Assembly (NCBI RefSeq): GCF_012489685.1
Contig: NC_080044.1
Location: 80,152,732 to 80,216,731, forward strand
DNA from: Lotus japonicus
Taxonomy: Eukaryota > Streptophyta > Magnoliopsida > Fabales > Fabaceae
Direction: 5' to 3'
DNA: 64,000 nt
The position numbers were made by a program, and so were the translations under genes. The first letter of the stretch is position 1; every line of letters starts with the position of its first letter. This document shows, piece after piece, positions 11,894-24,564 of the stretch. The notes beneath the pieces were generated by a model. The model saw nothing but the letters and a program-made list of their open reading frames with translations. It was not told the DNA's origin and did no database searches.

Positions 11894-14800
11894 ATGGTGC
11901 CTGAAAACATGAAAAAACAACTTGCTTTGGCTCTGAGAAGCATCCAGTGGAGCTATGCAATCTTCTGGTCTGATTCACCTAACCAACCCGGGTACTTTAA
12001 CTCAATCTTCCATGTTTGCTCTGCTGTGAATTATTTGACTTTGCACCTTCCCTTTGTTGAATATGTTAGGAAAATCCTTCTACGGTTGATTCTGCAGTCA
12101 AAATAAGAGAAACTTTTTGTAAGTAGCTACTGAGTGTCAGAATTGATTCTGAGAAAAAATAAGCTGGTCCAAACATGCTTTGCATCGAATCTTTATTGCA
12201 TCGGATAATGTGGATAAGGGATAATTGAGAGAGACCTGAACTCGTGTTCAATATCTCCCAAGTCTAGTTGAACAGTGACTTTGTTCAATAGTTTTATTCT
12301 AACCATGTATTTCTCATCTTGGATGAACAGTAAACTATTTTGTTTGAATCTTGAAATCCTGAATCTACTGTTAGATTTTCTGGTAATACTTACTGGTTGT
12401 AAGGTTGTTACTGAGAAGCTATTTTGTTTAGAATCATTTTGTGCTGTGACCATTTTGCAGGGTCTTGAGCTGGGGTGAAGGGTATTACAATGGAGACATT
12501 AAGACAAGGAAGACAAGTCAAGGAGTAGAACTGAGTTCTGATCAAATAGGCTTCCACAGGAGTGAGCAACTAAGAGAGCTGTTCAAGTCCCTCAAAACTG
12601 CAGAGACCAACCCACAAACAAAAAGGCCTTCAGCTTCACTATCCCCTGAAGATCTCACTGATACAGAATGGTATTATTTGGTTTGTATGTCATTTGTATT
12701 CAACATTGGCCAAGGGTAAATTCAAAACTTTTCTCATTTTATCTGTTTTTTTTTTCCTTTTTTGGTTTTTAATGTTTCTAATTTATCCTCAAATCTGAGT
12801 TATTTTAGGTTACCAGGAAGAGTTGTAGCCAGTGGCCAACCCATTTGGATGACCAATGCTCATTCCACTGATTGCAAACTTTTTAGTCGCTGTCTGCTGG
12901 CAAAGGTTGGATTCTGTTTCTTGACTCGGCTTGTTCTTCTGTTTTTTATCTGAGTGCAGCTTTAAATAGGCCTAACCCAACTTTTAAAATAATATCACAG
13001 CTTATTGATCCTCTATTCTAAATCCGTCTATTGGAGACCACTCATATATGGAATGTCGGCAGATGTTCATTCATGCAAATTCCATGCTCAAAATGTCCAG
13101 CTTAGGGCGTGAATGAGTGTGCTGAGAAGTTTCACATTGACTAGAAATATATCAAAACAAGTCTTTATTTAGGGTAGAGTAGTCGTCACCCTTAGCTAGC
13201 TTCTCGGGTAGAGTTAGGCCTAGCCCAAATTCTTAAATTTAAGATTTCAGAGTCTTAAATATGACTTCTAATTCTTTGTTTGGTTTTCTTTCCATGAACA
13301 CTTATGACAAATGTCATCTCCTGTGCTCAGAGTGCATCCATTCAGGTACCATTCTGATTTTTCTTTTCGTTTATTTGTCTTTGTATTATGAACTCTGATA
13401 GTTATTAACAGATTGCTTTATCTCAAATTTCAGACAGTGGTGTGTTTTCCTTTTATGGAAGGGGTCATTGAGCTAGGCACAACAGATCATGTAAGTTTTT
13501 CCCTTGATTTTGAAGTTCATATTACTATTCTGCAACTTCTAACCCTGTTGTTTACGTCTTCCTATTTTTGTTAAAGGTCTCAGAAGATCTCCATCTCATT
13601 GAACGGATCAAAACTTCTTTCTTGAACATTCTGCATGCTAATGATCCTTTAAAGTCCGGAGCCACATCAAAAGCGAGAGAGGAGGAAAGTGTTGCTTGTG
13701 TTGCAGCATTTGATCACAATGCTTACAATGCTGAATTAATTCCAGAAGTTGGGTATGGCATAATCAACACAACAACCTCTCCTGATGGAAGTTCTAATGC
13801 TTTACAAGCCAACCAACCACCAGATGAAACATTCATGGTTGATAGGATAAACCGTGGCAGCACGTCTCAATTCCAAAGCTGGCAAGTTGTTGATGATGAA
13901 CTAAGCAACTGTGTCCACAACTCCGTGAATTCTAGTGACTGCATATCACAAACTTTTGCCAGCCCTGAGAAGATTGGTTCTGCTCCTAATGTTGAAAACC
14001 TTTCTGACCTTCAAAAGTGCAATAACCAAAAAATGACCTTAGTGGATCCTCTAAGTGATGATTGGCATTACCAAAAAGTTCTTTCTGCCCTTTTAAAAAA
14101 CTCAGACCAGTTAAACATTGGGATGCATTTTCAGAACTTTTATCAGGAGTCAATCTTTTCCATTTGGAAGAAAGGAGGGCCTATGGATTGCCAAAGGCCA
14201 AGAGTAGGAGCCTCACAAAACTTGTTGAAGAAAGTGCTGTTTGAAGTTCCTAGGATGCACTTGGATGGATTGCTTGAGTCTCAAGAAGAGAATGACTATA
14301 AAGAGGGAACAAGACTAGAGGCTGATGAAAATGGCATGAACCATGTTTTGTCAGAAAGAAGAAGAAGAGCAAAACTAAATGAAAGGTTTTTAACACTTAG
14401 ATCAATGGTCCCTTCAAATATCAAGGTAATTTTTATTTGAATAAAACTTAGATACAATACCTGTTTTATACTGTTGCCCAATGAACCACTCAATCATTCA
14501 CTTTCTTAACATCTTATTAAGTTTATTAGTGTGATAGCTTGTTGTAATGGACAAAAGTAAAAATAGCATTTATGAAACTGCGCCTAAGTTTTGTCCAATA
14601 GTATATTTTAGTCTTGGCATTTGCTTGCTTGATTGTAAGTTTGTCACTGCTCAAATTAACCGACTGCATCATTCTTGCAGGATGACAAAGTTTCTATACT
14701 AGATGATGCAATTGAATACTTTAGAAGCCTCGAGAAAAGGATAAGAGAGTTAGAAGCTCAAAGGGACATAACTAATGTAGAAACTAGAGCTAAGAGTTCA

Positions 14801-15475
14801 CCTCAAGATATGGTGGAGAGAACTTCTGATCATTATTCCAACAAAATTAACAATGGCAAGAAATCAGTGGTGAAAAAGAGAAAAATTTGTGACATGGAGA
14901 AGACTAATTCAGATGCTCTGAAAGTTAGTTCTACTAATGACGTTACTATCACTATGAATGATAATGATGTTGTAATTGAAATTACATGTTCTCCTAGAGC
15001 AGGAAGACTAATGGAAATTATGGAAGCACTTAACAGTCTCAATATATATTTCAAATCAGTTCAGTCAACAGAAGCTGATGGGCATCTTTATCTGACCATT
15101 AAATCTAAGGTGAGCACTTGGATATGCTTCTTGTTTTATACTTTTATGTATTTCATTGAACATGGCCAATTACTAAGTGCGTGTTTGGAAATTCATCTAC
15201 CAGAATCAATTCTTGGAAGAAGTTTATTTGAGTAGCTTATAGACTTTAGAATTGATTCTGAGGAAAGAGAAGTTGATCTATATATGCTATAACTGGTTAT
15301 GTTCTACATCCAAGTACCCTATTGCCTTTTATCTTAGGATTTTTTGAAAATGAAAAAAAAAATCTTAGCCTTTTATCTAAGATTAAGCCTTCTTTATCTG
15401 CAGTTAACAGGACCAACTAATGCAACAGCAAAAAGGATCAAACAAGCACTCCAAAAAGTGGTTTTGAAAAGTTGA
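11894..15475 (+). CDS. EGL3: bHLH transcription factor, GLABRA3/EGL3 type
   Basis: There are eight coding exons: 11894-11991, 12461-12715, 12809-12905, 13331-13345, 13434-13490, 13577-14425, 14681-15109 and 15404-15475. They splice in phase to 623 aa, against about 600-640 for this family. The N-terminus (KKQLALALRSIQWSYAIFW, GYYNGDIKTRK, DTEWYYLVCMSFVFNIG) is the MYB-interacting region of the GL3/EGL3/TT8 class. A central acidic stretch with SWQVVDDELSNCVH follows. The bHLH domain lies at about 428-480, with H430 and the basic ERRRRAKLNER contacting E-box DNA, then DDKVSILDDAIEY. A C-terminal ACT-like domain follows (about 540-600). Known members act in the nucleus with R2R3-MYB and WD40 partners on trichome, root-hair and flavonoid genes. 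The start was set at 11894 because upstream codons lack an ATG. GL3/EGL3 is preferred over TT8 from the N-terminal wording. Confidence 0.9.
13331..13345 (+). other. EGL3: 15-bp micro-exon of the bHLH gene
   Basis: The five codons SASIQ lie between a TGCTCAG acceptor and a GTACCA donor. They are needed to bridge LLAK and TVVCFPF, where related proteins have a similar five-residue SAAVK-type link. The length is a multiple of three, so skipping it would keep frame but delete five residues from the N-terminal interaction domain. Confidence 0.8.
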
Positions 15476-18400
15476 ATATTTGTATTTCACTAGATGATCA
15501 TGGAGTTGTTCAATTTGATTCCTGCCATTGCCATGTGACACAGAGACTAGAGAGTTCATTATACTGGTGGAGTCACATGGAGATTCTTTCTGGAGACTTC
15601 TAATAAAGGGAAAAATAGTCTTTGAGCAATAGGCAATGGCATAACTTTTGATGATGTAACTTGACTTTTGTTTAAACAATTGTAAATGGGTACATAGACT
15701 TAGTTGACTAGTTTGGTATGTAATGCTGCTATTTGCCCCTATAGACTAACACAGTTTGACTAATGACTATAATTGATTGTGAGATTGACATTTTTAGAGC
15801 TCGTTTGAATGGTGGTTAAGAAACGCTTATTGCGTTTCTTCGATATTTTTTAGTAGATAAGTTTCAATAAATGTTCTTTAATCTGTATTCAAACGAACTC
15901 TTCATTATAATAGTCTTTCAAGTCAAATGTTTATTAAATACCAGATGTTGTAAAAGTCTTTCAAGTTGGATGTTTATTACAAACTAGATGCAAACCCATT
16001 ATATATATATATGATAATTAGGTATTGAAAAAACATGATGATCCTTAGAAAATATTATTGATGATTTAAACTAAAATTCACATTCTAGCAACTTGAATGA
16101 TCATGATTTTGAACTTAGTGTGAATTTACTAATCTAATATAATGGTAAGAATAGTTAATGAAAATAAGTGGAAATACAATTTGGAAATTATGAAAAGAGA
16201 CTGAAAAGGCACTCAAATGTTATATATTATGTACCAAAAAGTTGAGGTTAAGAAAGCTGAAATGTTAATAGATCTTATATATTATAATAGATAAACCAAC
16301 CTAGATGAGTGAGACTTATAATTTAATCAATCTCACATAAATTTTAACAAATAAAAATAGAGTGTTTGAAAAAAATTGTGCAAATGAGTTTTAGTAATTA
16401 ACTTTTCTCTTCTTGTATATATCAAGAAATGCATGAGGGTGCAAATGGTATGTAGAATTGGTGACACATCAATGATATTTTAACCTGTGATGGTCTTCCT
16501 AAAACTTCTCATGACATAATCATCCTACAACACTTCATGATCTTTCCTTTCTAGTCATGTCAAGAAAAAAAAAAGAGCATAAATTATTTGAATAGTTTGA
16601 CAAAATAGTAGGAGGATTCAAGTGTAGACCGTCTCCTTTTATGATAAAAAACAGCAGCCAGTGTAACGTAACAAGTTATATCAACAATTCCATTCATTCT
16701 TATTTGTTTATTTATTTCCTAATACTAATACTTACTAGTTAGTCCTGGTCAAATTGAGTTTGCAGTATTATAATCTCCTTTATGCTTTTCAGCTTTTTAT
16801 ATATTTTAGAGAATCAAAGAAGTGCTTTGTTGGCTTTTGACGGATCAAATAGATTACACATTCAATTCAAAGCTTTCAATTTTGAGTCAATATATATTTG
16901 GTCAAATTAATTTGATATACTTCAATAAAACTATAAATTGTGTTGTTTCGTCTGATATGCGTGAACGCATGTAAACCATGTTGTTCTCATCGTTCAACTT
17001 AGTATTCAACGATGGGAGTAAAGAACTATATCCTAATCAATACATTGAACTTGATGATGTGGTCTTATTCCTTATTGCATCTAGCTTTCGGCTGTTTATA
17101 TACCTCTATGTTGATGGTTTAATGTTCTAATATCAGTCAGCGCTAATACTAACGAGCATTAGCAATCACTTTAAGGTAAAAAGTGAAGAAAAAAAACTAT
17201 TATTGTATTGAAATAAATGTGTTTACGTTTTAACTTAATTGATATCCAAATTCATGTCAATAAGTCCCACCTCCTTTATTTTTTTTATTTTTTTTTTTGA
17301 AAATTAAAAACAAGAAAGATGTTTGGAGATTTCAATTTCAAGAACTCCAAATAAGAACTTTTCAGAAACTGTTATAGAAAATAGATTAAGCCATAATTTT
17401 TTAATTTTTTCAGTTTTAAACTCTAAAAATATATAAACAATTTTTAAAAACTGCAAATGACCAAAGTTTTTAGTATTAAAAGCTGGAAAAAAAAATTGTT
17501 TTCGTAGGTAATTTGTAGTACTTTGTACCAAACAAGTTTCTCTGTTTTGTTATTTTAGAAGTATAAAACAGTACTCAAATTAATTAGCATTTTTTTTTCA
17601 CAAATATCATTGGTGGGGTGGGGCATTGTTCATGGTCACAATAAATTGTCGATAATTCAGACATAGAAAAATCTTCAAACTTCTCAACTGCCAATCTTCA
17701 AACATTTGAACTTGTTATCCAGTCAGTCCATAACAGCAAACACGTGATACTATTGGATGTTGACCATGTCTTTCTTGTACAGTAAACGTTCACTATACGA
17801 ATTGGTTTCTCCTTTCAATTGCTAGACACATTAATGCATTCATAGAATACCACAATTATTAAATTTGAAAAGAAATTTCAACACATTCAATTGGCGTTAA
17901 TTTATTTAAAATGGGGTGGTCACCATTAGTTGGATTACCTGCTCATGGTTGATAAAACTTTCTTACTTTTAATCAATTAACCATATTTAACTAAATTTTC
18001 AAATGACAGTTATAACTTCTCATATTTTTCCTACACCTTTCGAAGAACTAAATCCACAATGATAATTTTGAAGAGTGCCCTTTCAAAGTTCAGTTTCAGA
18101 ATTTGACCTGATGTGAACATCGTTTTGGTGGAGTAATCCGATGGAATTTTTTTGTTACAAAGAACTTACTTTTCAAAGTGGTGGAATGAGTGACAAAAAC
18201 CCAACCTTAAAACCAGCATCATTTCAAGCATATCTGGACAAATTCAGCATCATTTTAAAACAAAAAATGAACGAAACCCTTCATAGATTGGGATGAATAT
18301 GCTTTCATGTTAACTCAACTAGTATCTAAATGCACACGAAGTAGTAACTGGAGGCACACAAAGTAGTAGAATAGACCAACATTATGTCACGTTTGGAGTG

Positions 18401-19087
18401 AAGTAAAATAGGTGAACTACAATGAGACTACATAAGGTAATATAGCCATATATGGAATAGAAGTAACTGAGCCCATAAAAGGTACTTGGACAACCTAAAA
18501 TATAAGAGAAGGGGTAGTTTAGCAACTACTATGAACTACCTACAGTCACAAATTTTCGTATATCTTCACCATTCAGTCAAATTTTTAAGTGGGAAAAAGA
18601 AGACACATATTTGACAGAACATTGCAAAACATTGGCTTTTTTAAATGTTTGCAAGTGGCCAGAGCGAGAGTTCAAAATACCAAATTTAAGCTGTGATAAG
18701 ATAACTGATAAACGATGCAACATGAGGACCAAAAAACCAACAATGCAACATAACTCACTTCATGTTTACATAATGCACCTAGGCTAGGAAAACTCCACAA
18801 ATCAAGACATACCAAGTGATCTTACGATCTCTCAGGAACAAATGCCATTGATTCATGAGAAATAATCAATACAAATGTAATTCTATCAAAACTCTAGCTC
18901 TTCCAATCTATCAAGATTCATATCAATCCCATAAAAAATTCCCTCTTCAATCACTGCCCTTCCCACCAAGCCCTAGGCAGGCAGGGAAAAAAGACAATAA
19001 AAATCAAGCAAGTAAATAGCCAGTACCTTAGCACATATACAACATTAAAGTACCTCATTACTATGGCAACTACTATTCAACATGATA
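15476..19087. other. Intergenic between convergent genes
   Basis: The flanks hold the 3' UTRs of the bHLH gene (left) and the GMP synthase gene (right, minus strand). The interior is AT-rich. A small hairpin MITE lies at 15797-15900. The minus-strand frame at 17304-17531 is AT-rich and unsupported. Confidence 0.4.
15797..15900. mobile_element. Small MITE with hairpin core
   Basis: GAGCTCGTTTGAAT at the left faces ATTCAAACGAACTC at the right, an inverted repeat with one mismatch over 14 bases. Inside is a perfect hairpin, AAGAAACGC / GCGTTTCTT, at 15818-15840 with a five-base loop. A related phrase (TAGTAGATAAGCCTCAATAA) occurs at about 49,630 in an intron of the dehydrogenase gene, suggesting a family. 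Confidence 0.6.
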
Positions 19088-21741
19088 TTATTCCCATTCA
19101 ATTGTTGATGGAGGCTTTGATGTAATGTCTTGCACGACACGGTTCACACCACGGACACCATTACAGATCTTGCGTGCAACATCATCAAGGAACTTGTGCT
19201 CAAAGTTATACCTGGAATTTATTTCAACAGATAGTCACTACAAAGTGTTGTGAAACATGATAAGCAACAATACTTAAAAGTTCTAACAGTTAGCCAGTAG
19301 AATAATTTAAAAGAACTTGCATCACAAGTACAAAATGAATGCCCTGAGGGTGATTTATTTTCAACAAGCATTAAGCTCCTAGTATCTAATTAAGATCATG
19401 ATACAACTTAATGAGATGATAATGTGGCTAAGAAACACCGCTAACACCTAAATATTTCAGAATTTTCTAATGTATTTAGGTGTTTTTAAAGTCTCAATCA
19501 AGCTTAACTTTTCTTATACTATCACACACACATCAGTGTTGGAAGTAGAAAGCTTCCCCTGTATCAAATATATTATGCAACAGAAACAATATTGCGAAGC
19601 AGAATATCCTGTCATATAATGGGAAGCGCATCACACGCATCAAATGTTTAACACACTACTGGTAACTTACCGTAAAAAAAAGAAATAAGAAAACAAAATA
19701 GGGTTATGCAGTGGCAAGTTAACATAACCAAAAAAGTTATTTAGTACAGTTAACTCTTACCAGTCTGCAGTCATGCCATCTTGACTTGTAACAGCTCTGA
19801 GAGCAACAACATGGGAGTGTGTTCTTTGATCACCTTGAACTCCAACAGATCGCACCGGCAAGAAAACTGCAAAGGCTTGCCATATTGAATCATAAAGGCC
19901 AGCTTCCTTGATTGACTGAATGAAAATCTCATCAACCTGAAAAAATAACATCGGACTTAAAGACTAAAGGTAAATAAATATTGCTGATAAAACATAAGCA
20001 CAAAAGCTCCATGTACCTGTCTAAGGATATCTAAGGCATTTCCTTGGGTCACATCACCCAAAACTCTTACTGCAAGACCTGGCCCAGGGAATGGATGGCG
20101 TTTCAGAAAGCCCTCAGGAACATCCAAGATCTTTCCTAATTGACGAACCTTTGTACATGGATAAGTGAAAAAAATCAATGCATATACAACATAACATGAG
20201 TATCATGACAAACTCATCATAGATAGATATAAAAGAGAATCCAATTCGAAGCATATGCAAACAAGTAAATAGATCAAAAGCAAAACCTCATCCTTGAACA
20301 GAAGCTTAAGCGGTTCAATAAGCTTCAATTTCATGTCCTTTGGAAGACCTCCAACATTATGGTGGCTCTTGATGGTATGGGAATGGGTCCTCCCACTTCC
20401 AGGTGGCGGGCAGGACTCAATCACATCTGGGTACAATGTCCCCTGAACCAAGTAAGTAGGTTTCTTCCCTATTTTCTGCTCCAGCTCATGAGCAAAAGCA
20501 TCAAAGATGGCGATAAACTCCTTCCCAATAATCTTCCTCTTCTGCTCAGGATCCGTCACACCTTTCAGCTCTGAAAGAAATTGATTTGCAGCATCAACAC
20601 ACACAACCGGTAAATGAAGATCCTTTTCAAAAGTCTCCATCACACGTTCCTGCTCCTTATACCTGCACACACACACACAAAAAATAAGAAACCATAAAAC
20701 CTCATGAATGTGATGATAAAAAGAAAAGAAAAAACACGCCGAATTTGTGGTCACCTGAGCAAGCCATTGTCTACAAAAACACAATGAAGCCTATCTCCAA
20801 TGGCTCTATGGACAAGAGTAGCAGCAACAGTGGAATCCACACCACCAGACAAGGCACAAATAACATGCTCATCAGGCCCCACCGTGTTGTTAATCACCTT
20901 CACCTCTTCCTCCAACAAATCCTCCATCTTCCACCCTGCTGCCACCCCACAAACTTCAAACAGAAAATGCCGCAAGGTCTCCATTCCTTCCGGCGTATGA
21001 GTCACCTACCACAACAACCAACACACATAACCATTAGTGCATTCTTATTTTCACTGTCTAAACATAATTCAAGACAAGTTTACACATAAACTAAGACTAG
21101 AAAGTGATTCTAGAGTATTTTGAGGTGGAACCAAACATGTACTATTAATTAGATTTTAATTCAATTGCAAAATGGAAAAGGTGAATGGAGCATACCTCAG
21201 GGTGGTACTGCAGGCCATAGAACTTGGAGGAAGGGTTTTCGATGGCGGCGACGGAGCCTTGCTGACTCCGGGCAACAACATTGAAACCAGGAGGAAGAGC
21301 AGCGGCTTCATCACCATGGCTCATCCAAACAACTTGCTTATGGCCAACCTTGTAGGAGGGGAACAGAGCCGAGGGGTGCTCAACAGTGATCTCCATACGA
21401 CCATACTCCTGCGTGTGTCCGACGCGGACATCGCCGCCGAGGCGCTGGACGAGAAGCTGCAGGCCGTAGCAGATACCGAGGACAGCGACGCCGTTGGTGC
21501 GGGCCCAGTCGAGGAAGCCGTCAGGGAAGGAAGGGGAGTCGGGAGTGTGGACGGAGTGGGGGCCGCCGGAGAGGATGACGACGGAGGGGTTGAGTTCGGA
21601 GATGGCGGAGAGGGAGGAGGTGCCGGAGATGCAGAGGGAGAAGACGGAGAGGGATCGGATGCGGCGAGTGATGAGGTGAGTGTATTGGGAACCGAAGTCG
21701 AGGATGAGAACGAGGTCGGATTTCACGGCTTTGGGTTCCAT
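19088..21741 (-). CDS. guaA: GMP synthase (glutamine-hydrolysing)
   Basis: There are six exons in transcript order: 21741-21196, 21005-20755, 20662-20287, 20148-20017, 19936-19761 and 19211-19088. Joined in phase they encode 534 aa, the usual eukaryotic plant length. The enzyme converts XMP to GMP using ATP and glutamine, the last step of GMP synthesis in the cytosol. The class I glutamine amidotransferase domain is at 10-185, with nucleophile C91 in GICYGLQ and the H180/E182 pair in YHPE. The ATP-pyrophosphatase domain follows, with the P-loop SGGVDST at 235-241. The C-terminal dimerisation domain includes [14 protein letters not shown] and ends TIEWE. All catalytic residues are intact. The first exon is GC-rich compared with its surroundings. 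Confidence 0.97.
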
Positions 21742-22480
21742 TTTTGGCGGCGGTGGCTGCTGCTGCTGCTGCTACAATAATAGGGTTTATGGTGGCTGCT
21801 GAGTAATAGGACCAGGGTTTATGGCTTTATGCTATCCAATAGTGAAGGCTAAAAATATGTAATAATTGCAATAAATATTTTTTTTTTCTATTAATACTGA
21901 TCGTAATCACGGATTACTAAAAATAATCAAGATTTTAGGTTTGGCGGGAACCCCATAGTAATAAGGATTTTATTTTATGATTTTTTAGGTTTTTCCTTTA
22001 TTTGTTTTTCAACATCTCAGTAGGATTTTAGTTATAGTGTAGACTTTTTTTTATCGAAAAGATAAATTGCATCATCTATGAATTAATCACTTAATCACTC
22101 CACCTCCCTCATTTAACTTATATGTCATCTAACTCTTACCACTTGAGTTATCATTCTCCTTTGTTTTTGCCCTCTGTTCTTTTCAATTCCCTTTCGAGAT
22201 CCCTTCACGCAATCCTTCATGCATCTTCATCCCCAAATTGGTGTTTCTACGTCCCTTAACCATCATCTTCTCAAGGATTTTAACCCACAAGAGAAAAGAT
22301 CACAGTGGCAAGATCTAAGATCCTTGATTTAAGTGAAGGAAGAAAGCCAAAAGCTCTAGTCCCATCTTTTTCTGTTATGGAATTGGATAGTTACTGTTGA
22401 TCGATTGACAACTGGCCTTCAATCTTGTTGGAAATTGCTTCATCGCTAACAAGAATTATCCTTTTGCTTTGACTAGAACT
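21742..22480. other. Upstream region of GMP synthase, no other gene
   Basis: The minus-strand leader begins with a (CAG/CTG)-type run just upstream of the start (21,749-21,775). The rest is AT-rich and holds no supported gene. Confidence 0.4.
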
Positions 22481-22499
22481 CAATTTGTTTGCGTCTGGT

Positions 22500-23945
22500 G
22501 AAGCAATTGCTTCTAAAAACCCATGCCCCACCTCACTAGAGCTAGAATTACCTTTCTGCCCTCCACTCCAGGCCCAAAATGGAAAAAAAAACCAGCCCTT
22601 TGGTCCAGCCCATCACCGCCTAAAGAAAAACCTAGCGTGTCACGTGCCCCAACAAGGCAACCAACGTCAACGCTAGCGACAACATCCACCTTACTGTCAG
22701 AGCCACCTGTTTGTCATTTCCCATGAAAATTGTTGTTGGCCAACGTGTTCCCTGCATTTGTGGCCCGAGAGGATGTTGTGCTCACCCTAATTTTCTCAAG
22801 CAACCGTGTGCCGCCACCCTCCTCCGGAGGAACACCGGTTCCGCCACCCAATTGATCATGAGCACCTGACCCCTTCCTCTGATTCCGACGCTGACCATGC
22901 TGCGAGCCATCTACTTCCTCTTCTTGTAGTTTCGAGTGGCACCCACAGTCACCATTGAACGACAAGCCCTGTTCTTCGAGCAATTTAATTTTGAAATCCC
23001 TCTCGTTGATCCTTACTGATGTCTTTTGTGACACCTGCTTCCACATTGTTGTGCTTAGGTGTAGCCTTGTGAACTCCACCCCGACGAAGGTTGTCGTTTT
23101 CTCATCAATATGAATGAGGTTTCTGACGGTAGCCACAACAAGTTCGAAGCACTCTTTTCTCCAAAGATTTAAAGGGATGCCATTCCTTTGCTTCCTTCAA
23201 AACTTCATCTATATCCACCTCACCTGAACCTGAAATCAGCACTAGATCCCCCCCCCATGTACCTCACATGCAGAGTCTCAAGTCCAATCACCAGGGATGA
23301 GCACTATAAAGCATGAATCAGACTCAAATCCTTCACCCTGCCCACTCTGCATCCTTACAGCCACCCAAGATCAGAGCAATCCACTTGCAGGCTTGCGTCC
23401 CTTGGCACCTCCCCTCCATCCTTTATCTCCCTGTCACCAATGGCATCCTCCTTCCTTTTACCACGCATATTTCTATAATTAGGATACTTCAGCTTCACCG
23501 CATCGGCGTAGGACACCTCCTTCTTTCTCTCCCGCTGAAAACCTACCCCACTACGCCCAGAGTCATGTTGGTCCCGTGTCATAGCAGAAGGTCTTGAGGA
23601 CACCTTTGTCTTGGATACCTTTGCAAATTTGGGACGATTTACATGGAGTTTCATGGCACCCATAAACAAGTGGTCTAGCTCATACTCAAGCTTGTCAATT
23701 TCTAGAACTTGAAGGAACCTCACAAAACCAAACCTTTGTCCTACTTTGTCTCTTTTACGTGGAATGTAAACATCCCATACCATCCCCCTCCTCTGAAATA
23801 CCTTCCAAAGCTCCTTCTCATCTACCGAATCAGGGAAATGAGTGAAGAAAAAGGAAGTCACGTCATTTCGCCCGTCGTTCACCCACCATTCTCTCTCCCA
23901 CTCGCCCTCTCGCCCTCCCTCCCTCTCTCTCATCTTTCTCCCTCT
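22500..23945 (-). pseudogene. LINE ORF1-like remnant with RRM domain
   Basis: The minus strand encodes an RNA-recognition-type fold at 23,890-23,640: TSFFFTHFPDSVDEKELWKV, then RFGFVRF. A basic linker follows with VSYADAVK, a phrase common in ORF1 of plant L1-type LINEs. Further down, after frame changes near 23,150-23,350, come EVLKEAKEWHPF and NLIHIDEKTTTFVG. These match the conserved region that normally follows in such ORF1 proteins. A G/C homopolymer run lies at about 23,249. The copy is broken and no ORF2 follows, so it is a truncated fossil. Confidence 0.7.
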
Positions 23946-24177
23946 AACAGTAATCTCTCAACAATCTATCCAAGAGGAGTATCCTTTACATGGTCAACAC
24001 ATTGGGTTCCCTGATTTGTCTAATCATAATGATCCTTGGCCAAATGTCTCGACACATTTTTTTTACACTGCAATTTTTTTCCAATCTAACTAGTATTTTG
24101 CTTGATCAATAGAAAGTGGGAAGCGGCCATTTGGCCTTGGTTTCTGAATTTTCCTTCTCAGTTACCCATAATAAGCT

Positions 24178-24546
24178 ATGAGAGTTGAGTTGGAAGCCAT
24201 GGAGTCAAACAATACATGGTATATTGTGACTTTACCACAAGGAAAACATAAAGCTAGGTGCAAATGGGTGTATAAGTTGAAACTCAGCCCTGGCACAATT
24301 GAGAGACACAAAGCAAGATTCGTAGCCAAAGGGTGCACACAACAGAATGGTATAGATTACATGGATACATTCTCAACAGTGGCCACAAATACTACTGGTA
24401 GACTCCTTTTCTCCTTTAGCAGCTCAACACAATTGGTGTCTCTCTCAACTAGATATCAATAATGCTTTCCTCAATGGAGATTTTTGTGAGAAAGTGTACA
24501 TGGAGATTCTCAAGGGTATCTTACCTAGTATGGGCTTGCTTAGTTA
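24178..24546 (+). pseudogene. Ty1/copia reverse-transcriptase fragment
   Basis: The sequence reads [28 protein letters not shown], then [19 protein letters not shown] and TFSTVA. After a frame shift near 24,420 it continues [17 protein letters not shown] with EKVYM. This is the start of the copia RT domain (RVT_2), from its N-TW motif to the QLDVNNAFLNG motif. It stops where a Mutator-like element begins at 24,565. No LTRs, integrase or RNase H are seen nearby. Confidence 0.85.
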
Positions 24547-24564
24547 ATTCCTGCAATCTCTAAA

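Noticed and set aside
15110..15238. Read-through of bHLH exon 7 into the following intron as an alternative C-terminus
   Set aside because: A good GTGAGC donor ends the exon at 15,109, and the downstream exon supplies the expected IKQALQKV ending.
21172..21780. Long plus-strand open frame (202 codons) over the first exon of GMP synthase
   Set aside because: It is the antisense shadow of a GC-rich, strongly conserved coding exon. It is Gly/Glu/Asp-rich by composition and shows no family motif.
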